Assembly: GCF_000227135.1 (NCBI RefSeq)
Contig: NC_018241.1
Coordinates: 262,091-298,552, forward strand
Source: Leishmania donovani
Lineage: Eukaryota; Euglenozoa; Kinetoplastea; Trypanosomatida; Trypanosomatidae
Length of the DNA: 36,462 bases
Reading direction: 5' to 3'
The notes beneath the pieces are model-generated. The model worked only from the letters and a program-made list of their open reading frames with translations, did not search any database and was not told the DNA's origin. Positions 1-8,238 of the stretch are shown here, one piece after another (within the stretch, counting starts at the first letter, position 1; each line of letters begins with the position of its first letter). A program made the translations under genes and the position numbers.

Positions 1-30
1 GTGGAAGGCGAGGAGGCCCGCCTTGTACTT

Positions 31-863
31 TTATTGAGCCTTTTTCACTGCTGCCGGCTCGCCGTTCGGGACAGCGGTGGCATCGTTATGCTTCGCGGCA
101 GCCGAGTGCGGAGGCGCGGGCTTCAGGTAGCTATCGTAGAAGAGCTTGCTGAAGAGGATGAAGTAGGACAGATACATCATGAAGCCCAGCCGCGCATTCG
201 CCGCGTTCGAGTCACAACGCCTATTCGTGAAGTAGAGGATGGAAAGCGTGTATACCTCGGTGAACATCCCCACCACCATCTGCGCAATCTGGAGGAAGGT
301 GATGAAGGATGCGAAGGGGCGCACGTACTTCCGGTACCCGCAGGAGCAGATGAAGTAGTAGAAGTACATGATAGAGTGCACGCCGTAGTTCATGCCAGCG
401 AACACGAGGCCACCGGAGATGTTGTACATGTACGCATGCCAGCAGTACAGCATGACGGTGACGTGGTGATACCAGTGGAGGAAGATGACGGGCTTCTTCT
501 GAAAGACAAGGAAGGCGGTGTCGAGCATCTCAGGGATCTTGCTGAGGATGAAGAGGCATACGAAGGCGCCGACGGGGCCATCGTAGAAGATATTGTTGTT
601 CCAGTAGCAAAACGCGTTGTACACGCCGCCTTTCCACTGGATATGGCCACCGTTGGTGTAGTCGTGCACGGTGAACTCCGGCACAAAGATCGTGCGATAC
701 AGCTGCGGGAGGCAGTAATAGGCGCCGCAGATGGAGAAGACGGTCAGCAGAAGGTTCCACGCCATGTTCAGCTGGCGCAGATTGAAGGGCTTGCGGTTTT
801 TCATGTACGCGTCAGGGATGTACAACACCATCACCATGTACAGGCCCACAATGAGAACTGGCA
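31..863 (-). CDS. Fatty acid elongase, 299-residue type, array copy 1 (5' end in assembly gap)
   Basis: ELO-family 3-ketoacyl-CoA synthase, expected to condense acyl-CoA with malonyl-CoA at the ER membrane. TAA stop at 31-33. The frame stays open to the gap at 864, giving 276 visible residues; by comparison with the copy starting at 4744, about 23 N-terminal residues are missing. Visible boxes are KIPEMLDT, HWYHH, NYGVHSIMYFYYF and TFLQIAQ, with several hydrophobic spans. The protein ends in KKAQ, which fits a C-terminal KKxx ER-retrieval signal. Both ends match the copy at 2681 almost exactly, but the central block (PVIFLHWYHHVTVML and following) matches the gene at 6365, so this copy is a mosaic. 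It is last in transcription order in this window. Chain-length specificity cannot be read from sequence. Confidence 0.93.
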
Positions 864-1196
864 NNNNNNNNNNNNNNNNNNNNNNNNNNNNNNNNNNNNN
901 NNNNNNNNNNNNNNNNNNNNNNNNNNNNNNNNNNNNNNNNNNNNNNNNNNNNNNNNNNNNNNNNNNNNNNNNNNNNNNNNNNNNNNNNNNNNNNNNNNNN
1001 NNNNNNNNNNNNNNNNNNNNNNNNNNNNNNNNNNNNNNNNNNNNNNNNNNNNNNNNNNNNNNNNNNNNNNNNNNNNNNNNNNNNNNNNNNNNNNNNNNNN
1101 NNNNNNNNNNNNNNNNNNNNNNNNNNNNNNNNNNNNNNNNNNNNNNNNNNNNNNNNNNNNNNNNNNNNNNNNNNNNNNNNNNNNNNNNNNNNNNNN
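864..1196. other. Assembly gap (333 N)
   Basis: Run of N that removes the start of array copy 1 and its upstream region. If the neighbourhood matched that of the copy starting at 4744, about 1.2 kb would lie between the flanks, so the stated length may be too small or the local structure may differ. Confidence 0.99.
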
Positions 1197-1492
1197 CGTT
1201 GGAGTCGCGCAGACGCTTTACCCATCATACGAGTCGTGCAAACGTGTTCACGGTCGCATGCAGCTCCAACGCAACGCCATCCCACGGCCTCACCGCCAAC
1301 CTCAGTGGCGCTAAATCGCACGGAGCCCACACCCTTACGTCGTAGGTGCTCGACACTGTCACCACCGGAAGTGGCGCGGTGGCTGGCACGGCGAAGGGGC
1401 TGCTCGGCTTCCTCCCCACAATGAGTGGGGGGTGATTTTTGGGGGAGGGGGCACCGGACCCTGAGATGCCACGCTGGGGTGTCTCCAGGTCG
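1197..1492 (-). mobile_element. SIDER2-like retroposon, partial copy
   Basis: About 296 bp that is nearly identical to 5881-6094 (same direction) and to the reverse complement of 14256-14550. It runs into the gap on its left. Read on the minus strand it begins at 1492 with a segment resembling the 77-79 nt hallmark of trypanosomatid ingi/L1Tc-clade retroposons; 1485-1491 and 1457-1463 can form a 7-bp stem. SIDER2 elements are common in Leishmania 3' UTRs. This one lies between array copies 2 and 1, in sense with them. The repeat is seen directly; the SIDER2 name is an inference from memory of the hallmark. Confidence 0.68.
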
Positions 1493-2205
1493 CCCGGGCA
1501 CGTTCACGGACACAAAAAAGCGAAAACAGAGAAAGAGGGAGAAGTGAATTTTGGTTGATGTCCGCATCAACGTCCTTATCGTGAAGGAGGCGTGACAGCG
1601 GGTGGGAGGGAGAAGACAAGAGGAAAACAAAAATGAGAAACGCATAACTTCGATTCGCCTCGTCCCTCGCCTTCGCCCTGATCTCTGCCGCCTTCGCGGC
1701 GAGTTGGCCCGTCTCTCGTCCGTCGCTCCCCTCACACGTCACTCGTTTCCTTATTGCCCGCTGGCCACGGATACAGGCTGCCACTGCAGAAGCGGCTGAA
1801 CCTTTTTCGTCGCCCTCCAAACCCCATGGCTCACACGCCATCACACCCTTCCCCGCGTGACAACCTGGATGAACAAGTGGGACTTGCATACACGTGCTCC
1901 GCCTGCTCATTCCAGGGAAGTGAATCCAAACCATGGCCGCGAGAGTGTGCGGGTAAAGTGTGCACGCAAGGGATGGGGGCGGACAGAGACCAGTTGGTGG
2001 AGGAGAGCCTCGCGTGCCGCCTCTGAGTTATCCGCATAAGTGCGGAGCGTAGGGCCGAGGTGAGCACCGTGCATGCCGCAATCTACGGAGACGAGAGGAG
2101 GCAAACACACAGAAAAGGACACGAAAGAGGGGCAAAAGCATGGTGGACAACGCAAAGGAGCCGGGGGGGGGGAGGGCGTGCGCGCGAGCATGCGAATTGT
2201 GCTGG
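1493..2205. other. Spacer between array copies 2 and 1
   Basis: Non-coding by inspection. On the minus strand this is the downstream region of copy 2. It has an A-rich patch beside the retroposon (about 1513-1535) and scattered purine-rich stretches, including 2159-2175. I saw no gene or RNA signature. Confidence 0.6.
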
Positions 2206-2253
2206 CCGAGCGAGAGGGGCTGCGTGGAAGGCGAGGAGGCCCGCCTTGTACTT
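2206..2253 (-). repeat. 3' flank shared by array copies
   Basis: The 48 bp directly downstream of the stop of copy 2 are repeated at 2633-2680 below copy 3, and the part next to the stop also at 1-30 below copy 1. The duplicated unit therefore extends beyond the coding region into the 3' UTR, as expected for a tandem array. Confidence 0.8.
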
Positions 2254-2533
2254 TTATTGAGCCTTTTTCACTGCTGCCGGCTCGCCGTTCGGGACAGCGG
2301 TGGCATCGTTATGCTTCGCGGCAGCCGAGTGCGGCGGCGCGGGCTTCAGGTAGCTATCGTAGAAGAGCTTGCTGAAGAGGATGAAGTAGGACAGATACAT
2401 CATGAAGCCCAGCCGCGCATTCGCCGCGTTCGAGTCACAACGCCTATTCGTGAAGCCCAGGACGTACAGCGTCACGGCCTGCACGGTCATCCCCACCACC
2501 ATCTGCGCAATCTGGAGGAAGGTGATGACCGGC
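2254..2533 (-). CDS. Fatty acid elongase, 299-residue type, array copy 2 (C-terminal fragment before gap)
   Basis: Only the last 92 residues are visible, from the T-x-L-Q-x-x-Q box to the KKAQ end; TAA stop at 2254-2256. Comparing 2254-2533 with 2681-2960 I saw no difference. About 620 bp of coding sequence plus an intergenic region must fit in a gap written as 99 N, so the gap is undersized if this copy is real. It could instead be a partly collapsed assembly of the neighbouring copy. The frame is intact where visible, so I do not call it a pseudogene. Confidence 0.8.
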
Positions 2534-2632
2534 NNNNNNNNNNNNNNNNNNNNNNNNNNNNNNNNNNNNNNNNNNNNNNNNNNNNNNNNNNNNNNNNNNN
2601 NNNNNNNNNNNNNNNNNNNNNNNNNNNNNNNN
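2534..2632. other. Assembly gap (99 N, undersized)
   Basis: The gap starts inside array copy 2 and ends in the 3' flank of copy 3. A full copy of this gene is 900 bp, so roughly 0.8 to 0.9 kb is expected here if the tandem unit matches the one implied by the next gap. Confidence 0.97.
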
Positions 2633-2680
2633 CCGAGCGAGAGGGGCTGCGTGGAAGGCGAGGAGGCCCGCCTTGTACTT

Positions 2681-3472
2681 TTATTGAGCCTTTTTCACTG
2701 CTGCCGGCTCGCCGTTCGGGACAGCGGTGGCATCGTTATGCTTCGCGGCAGCCGAGTGCGGCGGCGCGGGCTTCAGGTAGCTATCGTAGAAGAGCTTGCT
2801 GAAGAGGATGAAGTAGGACAGATACATCATGAAGCCCAGCCGCGCATTCGCCGCGTTCGAGTCACAACGCCTATTCGTGAAGCCCAGGACGTACAGCGTC
2901 ACGGCCTGCACGGTCATCCCCACCACCATCTGCGCAATCTGGAGGAAGGTGATGACCGGCGCGCTGGGGCGCACGTACTTCCGGTACCCGCAGGAGCAGA
3001 TGAAGTAGTAGAAGTACATGAGGGAGTGCATGGCGTAGTTCATGCCAGCGAACACGAGGGCACCGGAGATGTTCATGGCGTACGAATGCCAGCAGTACAG
3101 CATCGTGGTCATGTGGTGGAACCAGTGGAGGAAGCGGACGCGCTTCTTCTGAAAGACAAGGAAGGCGGTGTCGAGCATCTCAGGGATCTTGCTGAGGACG
3201 AAGAGGCATAAGAAAGCGCCGACGGGGCCATCGTAGAAGATATTCTTGTTCCAGTAGCAAAACGCGTTGTACACGCCGCCTTTCCACTGGATATGGCCAC
3301 CGTTGGTGTAGTCGTGCACGGTGAACTCCGGCACAAAGATCGTGCGATACAGCTGCGGGAGGCAGTAATAGGCGCCGCAGATGGAGAAGACGGTCAGCAG
3401 AAGGTTCCACGCCATGTTCAGCTGGCGCAGATTGAAGGGCTTGCGGTTTTTCATGTACGCGTCAGGGATGTA
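2681..3472 (-). CDS. Fatty acid elongase, 299-residue type, array copy 3 (first 36 residues in gap)
   Basis: ELO condensing enzyme of the ER membrane; 263 residues plus TAA are visible, corresponding to residues 37-299 of the full type. Boxes: KIPEMLDT (131-138), then QKKRVRFLHWFHH, NYAMHSLMYFYYF and TFLQIAQ, ending in KKAQ (KKxx retrieval-type end). The histidine box has F for the usual Y and is preceded by RVR instead of PVI; the following block (MTTMLYCWHSYAMNISGA) also differs from copy 1. The ends are near-identical to copy 1, so the change is confined to about residues 147-232. The reading frame appears fused across the next gap to copy 4, but that is a repeat-length coincidence. Confidence 0.93.
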   Translation of the reverse strand, partial: YIPDAYMKNRKPFNLRQLNMAWNLLLTVFSICGAYYCLPQLYRTIFVPEFTVHDYTNGGHIQWKGGVYNAFCYWNKNIFYDGPVGAFLCLFVLSKIPEMLDTAFLVFQKKRVRFLHWFHHMTTMLYCWHSYAMNISGALVFAGMNYAMHSLMYFYYFICSCGYRKYVRPSAPVITFLQIAQMVVGMTVQAVTLYVLGFTNRRCDSNAANARLGFMMYLSYFILFSKLFYDSYLKPAPPHSAAAKHNDATAVPNGEPAAVKKAQ

Positions 3473-4305
3473 NNNNNNNNNNNNNNNNNNNNNNNNNNNN
3501 NNNNNNNNNNNNNNNNNNNNNNNNNNNNNNNNNNNNNNNNNNNNNNNNNNNNNNNNNNNNNNNNNNNNNNNNNNNNNNNNNNNNNNNNNNNNNNNNNNNN
3601 NNNNNNNNNNNNNNNNNNNNNNNNNNNNNNNNNNNNNNNNNNNNNNNNNNNNNNNNNNNNNNNNNNNNNNNNNNNNNNNNNNNNNNNNNNNNNNNNNNNN
3701 NNNNNNNNNNNNNNNNNNNNNNNNNNNNNNNNNNNNNNNNNNNNNNNNNNNNNNNNNNNNNNNNNNNNNNNNNNNNNNNNNNNNNNNNNNNNNNNNNNNN
3801 NNNNNNNNNNNNNNNNNNNNNNNNNNNNNNNNNNNNNNNNNNNNNNNNNNNNNNNNNNNNNNNNNNNNNNNNNNNNNNNNNNNNNNNNNNNNNNNNNNNN
3901 NNNNNNNNNNNNNNNNNNNNNNNNNNNNNNNNNNNNNNNNNNNNNNNNNNNNNNNNNNNNNNNNNNNNNNNNNNNNNNNNNNNNNNNNNNNNNNNNNNNN
4001 NNNNNNNNNNNNNNNNNNNNNNNNNNNNNNNNNNNNNNNNNNNNNNNNNNNNNNNNNNNNNNNNNNNNNNNNNNNNNNNNNNNNNNNNNNNNNNNNNNNN
4101 NNNNNNNNNNNNNNNNNNNNNNNNNNNNNNNNNNNNNNNNNNNNNNNNNNNNNNNNNNNNNNNNNNNNNNNNNNNNNNNNNNNNNNNNNNNNNNNNNNNN
4201 NNNNNNNNNNNNNNNNNNNNNNNNNNNNNNNNNNNNNNNNNNNNNNNNNNNNNNNNNNNNNNNNNNNNNNNNNNNNNNNNNNNNNNNNNNNNNNNNNNNN
4301 NNNNN
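3473..4305. other. Assembly gap (833 N) inside the elongase array
   Basis: Removes the start of copy 3, an intergenic region and the 3' half of copy 4. Matching 3142 with 4306 gives a unit of 1164 bp if the gap length is right, which would leave about 264 bp between copies. Confidence 0.98.
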
Positions 4306-4744
4306 GCTTCTTCTGAAAGACAAGGAAGGCGGTGTCGAGCATCTCAGGGATCTTGCTGAGGACGAAGAGGCATAAGAAAGCGCCGACGGGGCCATCGTAG
4401 AAGATATTCTTGTTCCAGTAGCAAAACGCGTTGTACACGCCGCCTTTCCACTGGATATGGCCACCGTTGGTGTAGTCGTGCACGGTGAACTCCGGCACAA
4501 AGATCGTGCGATACAGCTGCGGGAGGCAGTAATAGGCGCCGCAGATGGAGAAGACGGTCAGCAGAAGGTTCCACGCCATGTTCAGCTGGCGCAGATTGAA
4601 GGGCTTGCGGTTTTTCATGTACGCGTCAGGGATGTACAACACCATCACCATGTACAGGCCCACAATGAGAACTGGCACCTCGATGTGGTCGGCCATCCAC
4701 TGGCAGACATTGTCGCCCCTGAAGGACTCGAGAAGCTGCACCAT
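4306..4744 (-). CDS. Fatty acid elongase, 299-residue type, array copy 4 (N-terminal 146 residues)
   Basis: First copy of the array in transcription order. ATG at 4742-4744, N-terminus MVQLLESFRGDNV; the reading runs to FQKK at residue 146, where the gap begins. The visible part has hydrophobic segments at about 23-38 and 55-75, a short loop with YTNGGHIQWKGG, and the KIPEMLDT box at 131-138. Within 4306-4636 it matches copy 3. The start is supported by a pyrimidine tract and AG acceptor 17 bp upstream. The active-site histidines fall in the gap, so their state is unknown. Confidence 0.92.
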
Positions 4745-4760
4745 TTTCTTGGCTTGCCTG

Positions 4761-4808
4761 CTGAAAAAGATGTACGGGAGGAGGTGGAGGATGGGGGGGG
4801 GGCAAGGT
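4761..4808 (-). promoter_or_regulatory. Predicted trans-splice acceptor of array copy 4
   Basis: On the minus strand, 4808 to 4763 is a pyrimidine-rich stretch of 46 nt without AG, ending in CAG at 4761-4763. Spliced-leader addition here would give a 16-nt 5' UTR before the ATG at 4744. Prediction from the tract plus first-AG rule only. Confidence 0.55.
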
Positions 4809-5546
4809 CTGCTGCTGCTACCACCACGTGTGTGTGTGTGTGCGTGTGTTCGTGCTGGCGAAAAGAGTAAGAGAAACGGCTCTGGGAGAGTGTAGTGTCC
4901 GCAGTTGGCGCTGGCATGTCTGTGTCACAAGGAGAGAAGGATGGAGAGAGGGCGCATTAGTAGGATGNNNNNNNNNNNNNNNNNNNNNNNNNNNNNNAAA
5001 AATGAGCTCATGCGCCTCAGCTGTGGTATCGGAGGTGAAGGGAGGTGGCCACATAGCTATGGCTACCTCAGCGGCAAGGGCCACGTCGCCCGGCCAACAG
5101 CATCCTGCCGCCACTGCTACTGCAGATGCGGTAGACACGCTCTTCCACGGAGGGAAGACTCGACCGACACCGCAGCTCCCCACGAGAGCGCCGTCTCGCT
5201 TCGTCACCCGTTCCGACCGCCTCCCCCTCGCACTTCGTTCCTATCTTTTTAAGCGCTCGTCATGCTGTTCAAAGAGAAACGACCCCCTCCGTCTACACAC
5301 ACACACACACATGCAAACATGGAGAGCGACCTCACAGCCCACGCCGCGTCCTCCATACACCGGGACCAGAAAACGGCACCGTCAAAGGAAACGGAGACAG
5401 AAAAACAGCGGTCAACCGCGGCGAATGAGACCTTCCAACGGCGAACACACACACACACAAAGAGAGAGACAGCCGAACAGGGAGAGGGGTGGCGGAGTCT
5501 GCAGCGCGCACGCACAACACCGGTAAGGAAGTCAGGGCTTGCGCTA
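4809..5546. other. Spacer downstream of the gene at 6365, with 30-N gap
   Basis: Non-coding. It holds TG and CA microsatellites (about 4828-4850, 5296-5312, 5446-5460) and a 30-N gap at 4968-4997. No gene seen. Confidence 0.6.
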
Positions 5547-6094
5547 GAGCGATGCGCACCTCGACACACCGACAGGAGAACGGCCTTTTCAACGTGTCCG
5601 TTCTCCGCCGTGCAACCAGGGTGACACGCCACTCCTACCCCCTCCCCCGGCCCGTCACAGGCCCCATCGCGTGGTGCGAGGCAGCCGGTGGACACGCCTT
5701 ACAGCAAAATGCCGACCCGGCCATCGGAGCACGGCCCCTGCCTCCAGCGCTACCCGCCCGCCTCGCAGGTCGCCTCACAGCCGCTCCCCCATCATGCCGG
5801 GCGCACGTGCTGCATCCCTCCCCCCTCTCGGCGCGGCACAGGCTCCCGGCACCGGTAGGCAGCCATGGCCGCGTGGCGTACGTTGGAGTCGCGCAGACGC
5901 TTTACCCATCATACGAGTCGTGCAAACGTGTTCACGGTCGCATGCAGCTCCAACGCAACGCCATCCCACGGCCTCACCGCCAACCTCAGTGGCGCTAAAT
6001 CGCACGGAGCCCACACCCTTACGTCGTAGGTGCTCGACACTGTCACCACCGGAAGTGGCGCGGTGGCTGTCACGGCGAAGGGGCTGCTCAGCTT
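5547..6094 (-). mobile_element. SIDER2-like retroposon lacking its hallmark end
   Basis: 548 bp matching the reverse complement of 14339-14886 at roughly 99 percent by eye; I counted about six to eight differences. Its right part also matches 1197-1410. Relative to the copy at 14256 it lacks the terminal 83 bp or so carrying the retroposon hallmark, which is what 5' truncation would look like if the element points to the minus strand. It sits in the presumed 3' UTR of the gene at 6365, in sense. In Leishmania, SIDER2 in 3' UTRs has been linked to mRNA destabilisation, so this gene may be so regulated (inference). Confidence 0.68.
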
Positions 6095-6364
6095 AACGGA
6101 AAGGAGACAAAAGGAGAAGATCGTGAAATGTATCTTTTTGTCAGGGTGTTTGTGTGCACATGTGCGTTGCGGATGCGTGCGGATGAGGACTTGCGCCAAC
6201 GTGTTCGTGCGACGAAGCGGAGAGAGTCGCGTGTTTGTAGCTCGCCTCTCTGCTGAAACGGATCCGAACATGCGTTGGCGTAAGCGCGCTCACAGGATTT
6301 CACGATCTGGATAGCGGGTGGCGACTTCGCAGTTCCTGTCATTGTTCTTTCCGACCTTTATGCA

Positions 6365-7381
6365 TTAGTGACGCCTCTTCACCTGGTATACATCGGGCAC
6401 CCGCTTGGCCAGCATCGAGGGCGCAGCATCAGAGTTCCGGGTGTCGTCAGAGACCCCCTCAACGGTGGCCACAGCTTGCCCAGTACACAAGAGGCGCTTG
6501 CGCTTGTGGCCAGTCCCTGCGGAGGCCTCCGTGTTGCCTTGTTTCTTGCCTCTGCTCAGGTAGCTATCGTAGAAGAGTCTGCTGAAGAGGCCAAAGTAGG
6601 ACATGTACATCATCAGCCCGACGCGTGCGTTCGTCGCGTTCGACTGACACCCCTTTCCAGATACATACATGTGGTATAACGTGTAGACCTCGGTGAACAT
6701 CCCCACCACCATCTGCGCGATCTGGAGGAAGGTGATGAGCGGGGCGAAGGGACGCACGTACTTCCGGTACCCGCAGGAGCAGATGAAAAAGTAGAAGTAC
6801 ATGATGGAGTGCACGCCGTAGTTCATGCCAGCGAACACGAGGCCACCGGAGATGTTCATGGCGTACGAATGCCAGCAGTACAGCATGACGGTGACGTGGT
6901 GATACCAGTGGAGGAAGATGACGGGCTTCTTCTGAAAGACAAGGAAGGCGGTGTCGAGCATCTCAGGGATCTTGCTGAGGATGAAGAGGCATACGAAGGC
7001 GCCGACGGGGCCATCGCAGAACAGATCGGCGTTCAACCCGCACACACCCTTGTAGAAGCTGCCGTGCAGGGTGACCGTTCCACCTCTTGAGAAATTTCTC
7101 ACAGTGAACTCAGAGACGAACAGCGACTTGAACACCTCTGGAAGGCAGTAATAGGCGCCGCAGCAGGAGAAGAGCGACAGACCCAAATTCCAAATGAGGT
7201 TCAGAGCGCGAAGATTGTACGCAGGGCGGTGCTTCATGAAGGTGCGCGGCACGTACAGCACCATCACAATGTAGAGCACGGTGACGACGGAGGGAATCTC
7301 CAGGTTTGCGCGCATCCACGCGCACACGACATCGCCACGGAAGTCGTCAAGGTAATGGAATGGATTGAGCATCTCGAACAT
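6365..7381 (-). CDS. Fatty acid elongase with long basic C-terminal tail
   Basis: 338 residues, ELO family, ER acyl-CoA elongation. Boxes: KIPEMLDT 137-144, HWYHH 158-162, NYGVHSIMYFYFF 187-199 (F for Y near its end) and TFLQIAQ 217-223. Hydrophobic segments at about 30-45, 62-80, 126-136 and through the C-terminal half suggest the usual multi-pass topology. Beyond residue 275 comes a hydrophilic tail of about 60 residues containing GHKRKRLL and ending KRRH, longer than in the array copies. The region from about 6680 to 7020 is close to identical to the centre of array copy 1, which implies conversion or recent duplication. The upstream codon at 7384 is TTG, so the start is ATG 7381; ATG 7372 is an alternative because it follows an AG directly. 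Confidence 0.95.
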   Translation of the reverse strand: MFEMLNPFHYLDDFRGDVVCAWMRANLEIPSVVTVLYIVMVLYVPRTFMKHRPAYNLRALNLIWNLGLSLFSCCGAYYCLPEVFKSLFVSEFTVRNFSRGGTVTLHGSFYKGVCGLNADLFCDGPVGAFVCLFILSKIPEMLDTAFLVFQKKPVIFLHWYHHVTVMLYCWHSYAMNISGGLVFAGMNYGVHSIMYFYFFICSCGYRKYVRPFAPLITFLQIAQMVVGMFTEVYTLYHMYVSGKGCQSNATNARVGLMMYMSYFGLFSRLFYDSYLSRGKKQGNTEASAGTGHKRKRLLCTGQAVATVEGVSDDTRNSDAAPSMLAKRVPDVYQVKRRH

Positions 7382-7552
7382 CAAGGGGCACAGAGGACGG
7401 CGGGTGAGGCGAGGGGGGAGGGCAAAGAAAAAAAAAGAGTCACGTGCGATTCGCGACGGAAAGAGAGAAACTACACAAGCACTGGCACGATCGGAGCTGC
7501 CTTGTTTTTTTTTTGCTTTAGCTTATCTTCTTCTCGAAGCACAGCGCAACGG

Positions 7553-7661
7553 CTTAATTGAAGTATGCGAGAAAGCGCCACAGGGAGTAGAACGATAGCG
7601 ACAGAGAGACGGAAAGGTCAATGTGGGGAGGGAGGGATGGATGGTGGATCGGTGGCAGTGG
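7553..7661 (-). promoter_or_regulatory. Predicted distal trans-splice acceptor of the gene at 6365
   Basis: Minus strand 7661 to 7555 is pyrimidine-rich and free of AG, with the first AG at 7553-7554, giving a 5' UTR of about 171 nt. A second AG-free tract (7470 to 7375) ends at an AG inside the coding region (7373-7374), so two acceptors compete. Confidence 0.45.
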
Positions 7662-7814
7662 CTGGGGTGAGTAGCCGACACGAAGGGGCGCACTCAATCA
7701 AGGCAAGCTAACAATGGAGTAGAGACACGCTGGCGAACAAAAAGAAGAAAAACCAAAACGCGCACGCGCACACACCACTAGACGACGAGGAAGAGTACAC
7801 ACGCAACAAAACAA

Positions 7815-7833
7815 ATATATATATATATATATA
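7815..7833. repeat. (AT)n microsatellite
   Basis: Uninterrupted alternating A and T in a non-coding spacer. Confidence 0.95.
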
Positions 7834-8210
7834 AGGTAAATTCTAAACGCAGATGTAAGACGAGAAGCGCCGTGAGTAAAGCAGGGAGGAGGGAGAAGGG
7901 GATGGAGAAAGGTGCTTGTGTGTGTGTGTGATGCGTTTTCTTTTTTCGATCTGCCAGTGTGAAGAACGTGGTTAGATGGGCTGCTGACGATGCCGGGAGG
8001 AGAGCCGCGTAGGTGCAGTCCACCGCTGAAACACGAAACGACAACAAAACAAACAAACAACAAAAAAGATCATTTAGCGATAAAAATATCAAAAATAAAA
8101 GCACGCGAGGAGAACACCAGCGGAGGAGACGAGATGAAGAGTGGGTGGTGGTGACGGTGGCGGCGGCGAGCACACTTGTTATTTTAACTGGAGCGAAGAA
8201 AGCACACGCG

Positions 8211-8238
8211 CACACGCACACACACACACACACACACA
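8211..8238. repeat. (CA)n microsatellite
   Basis: CA repeat with one early CG interruption, in the long spacer left of the gene at 11789. Confidence 0.95.

Noticed and set aside
2254..2533. Calling array copy 2 a pseudogene because only its C-terminus is visible
   Set aside because: The frame is intact and identical to copy 3 until the assembly gap, so the truncation is a gap effect rather than a lesion.
2681..4744. A single 687-codon frame that looks like a fused double elongase
   Set aside because: The frame stays open only because 833 N are read as codons and the implied repeat unit, 1164 bp, is a multiple of three. The visible parts are the 3' portion of one copy and the 5' portion of the next.
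4828..5526. A plus-strand frame of 232 codons near the elongase array
   Set aside because: Driven by TG/CA repeats and interrupted by N; reads as HTHTHT and VCVCV. No sign of coding selection.
7110..7381. Start at 7384 and, for the gene at 31225, start at 32436
   Set aside because: Both codons are TTG. In-frame ATG codons follow at 7381 and 32427, and non-AUG starts are not expected here.
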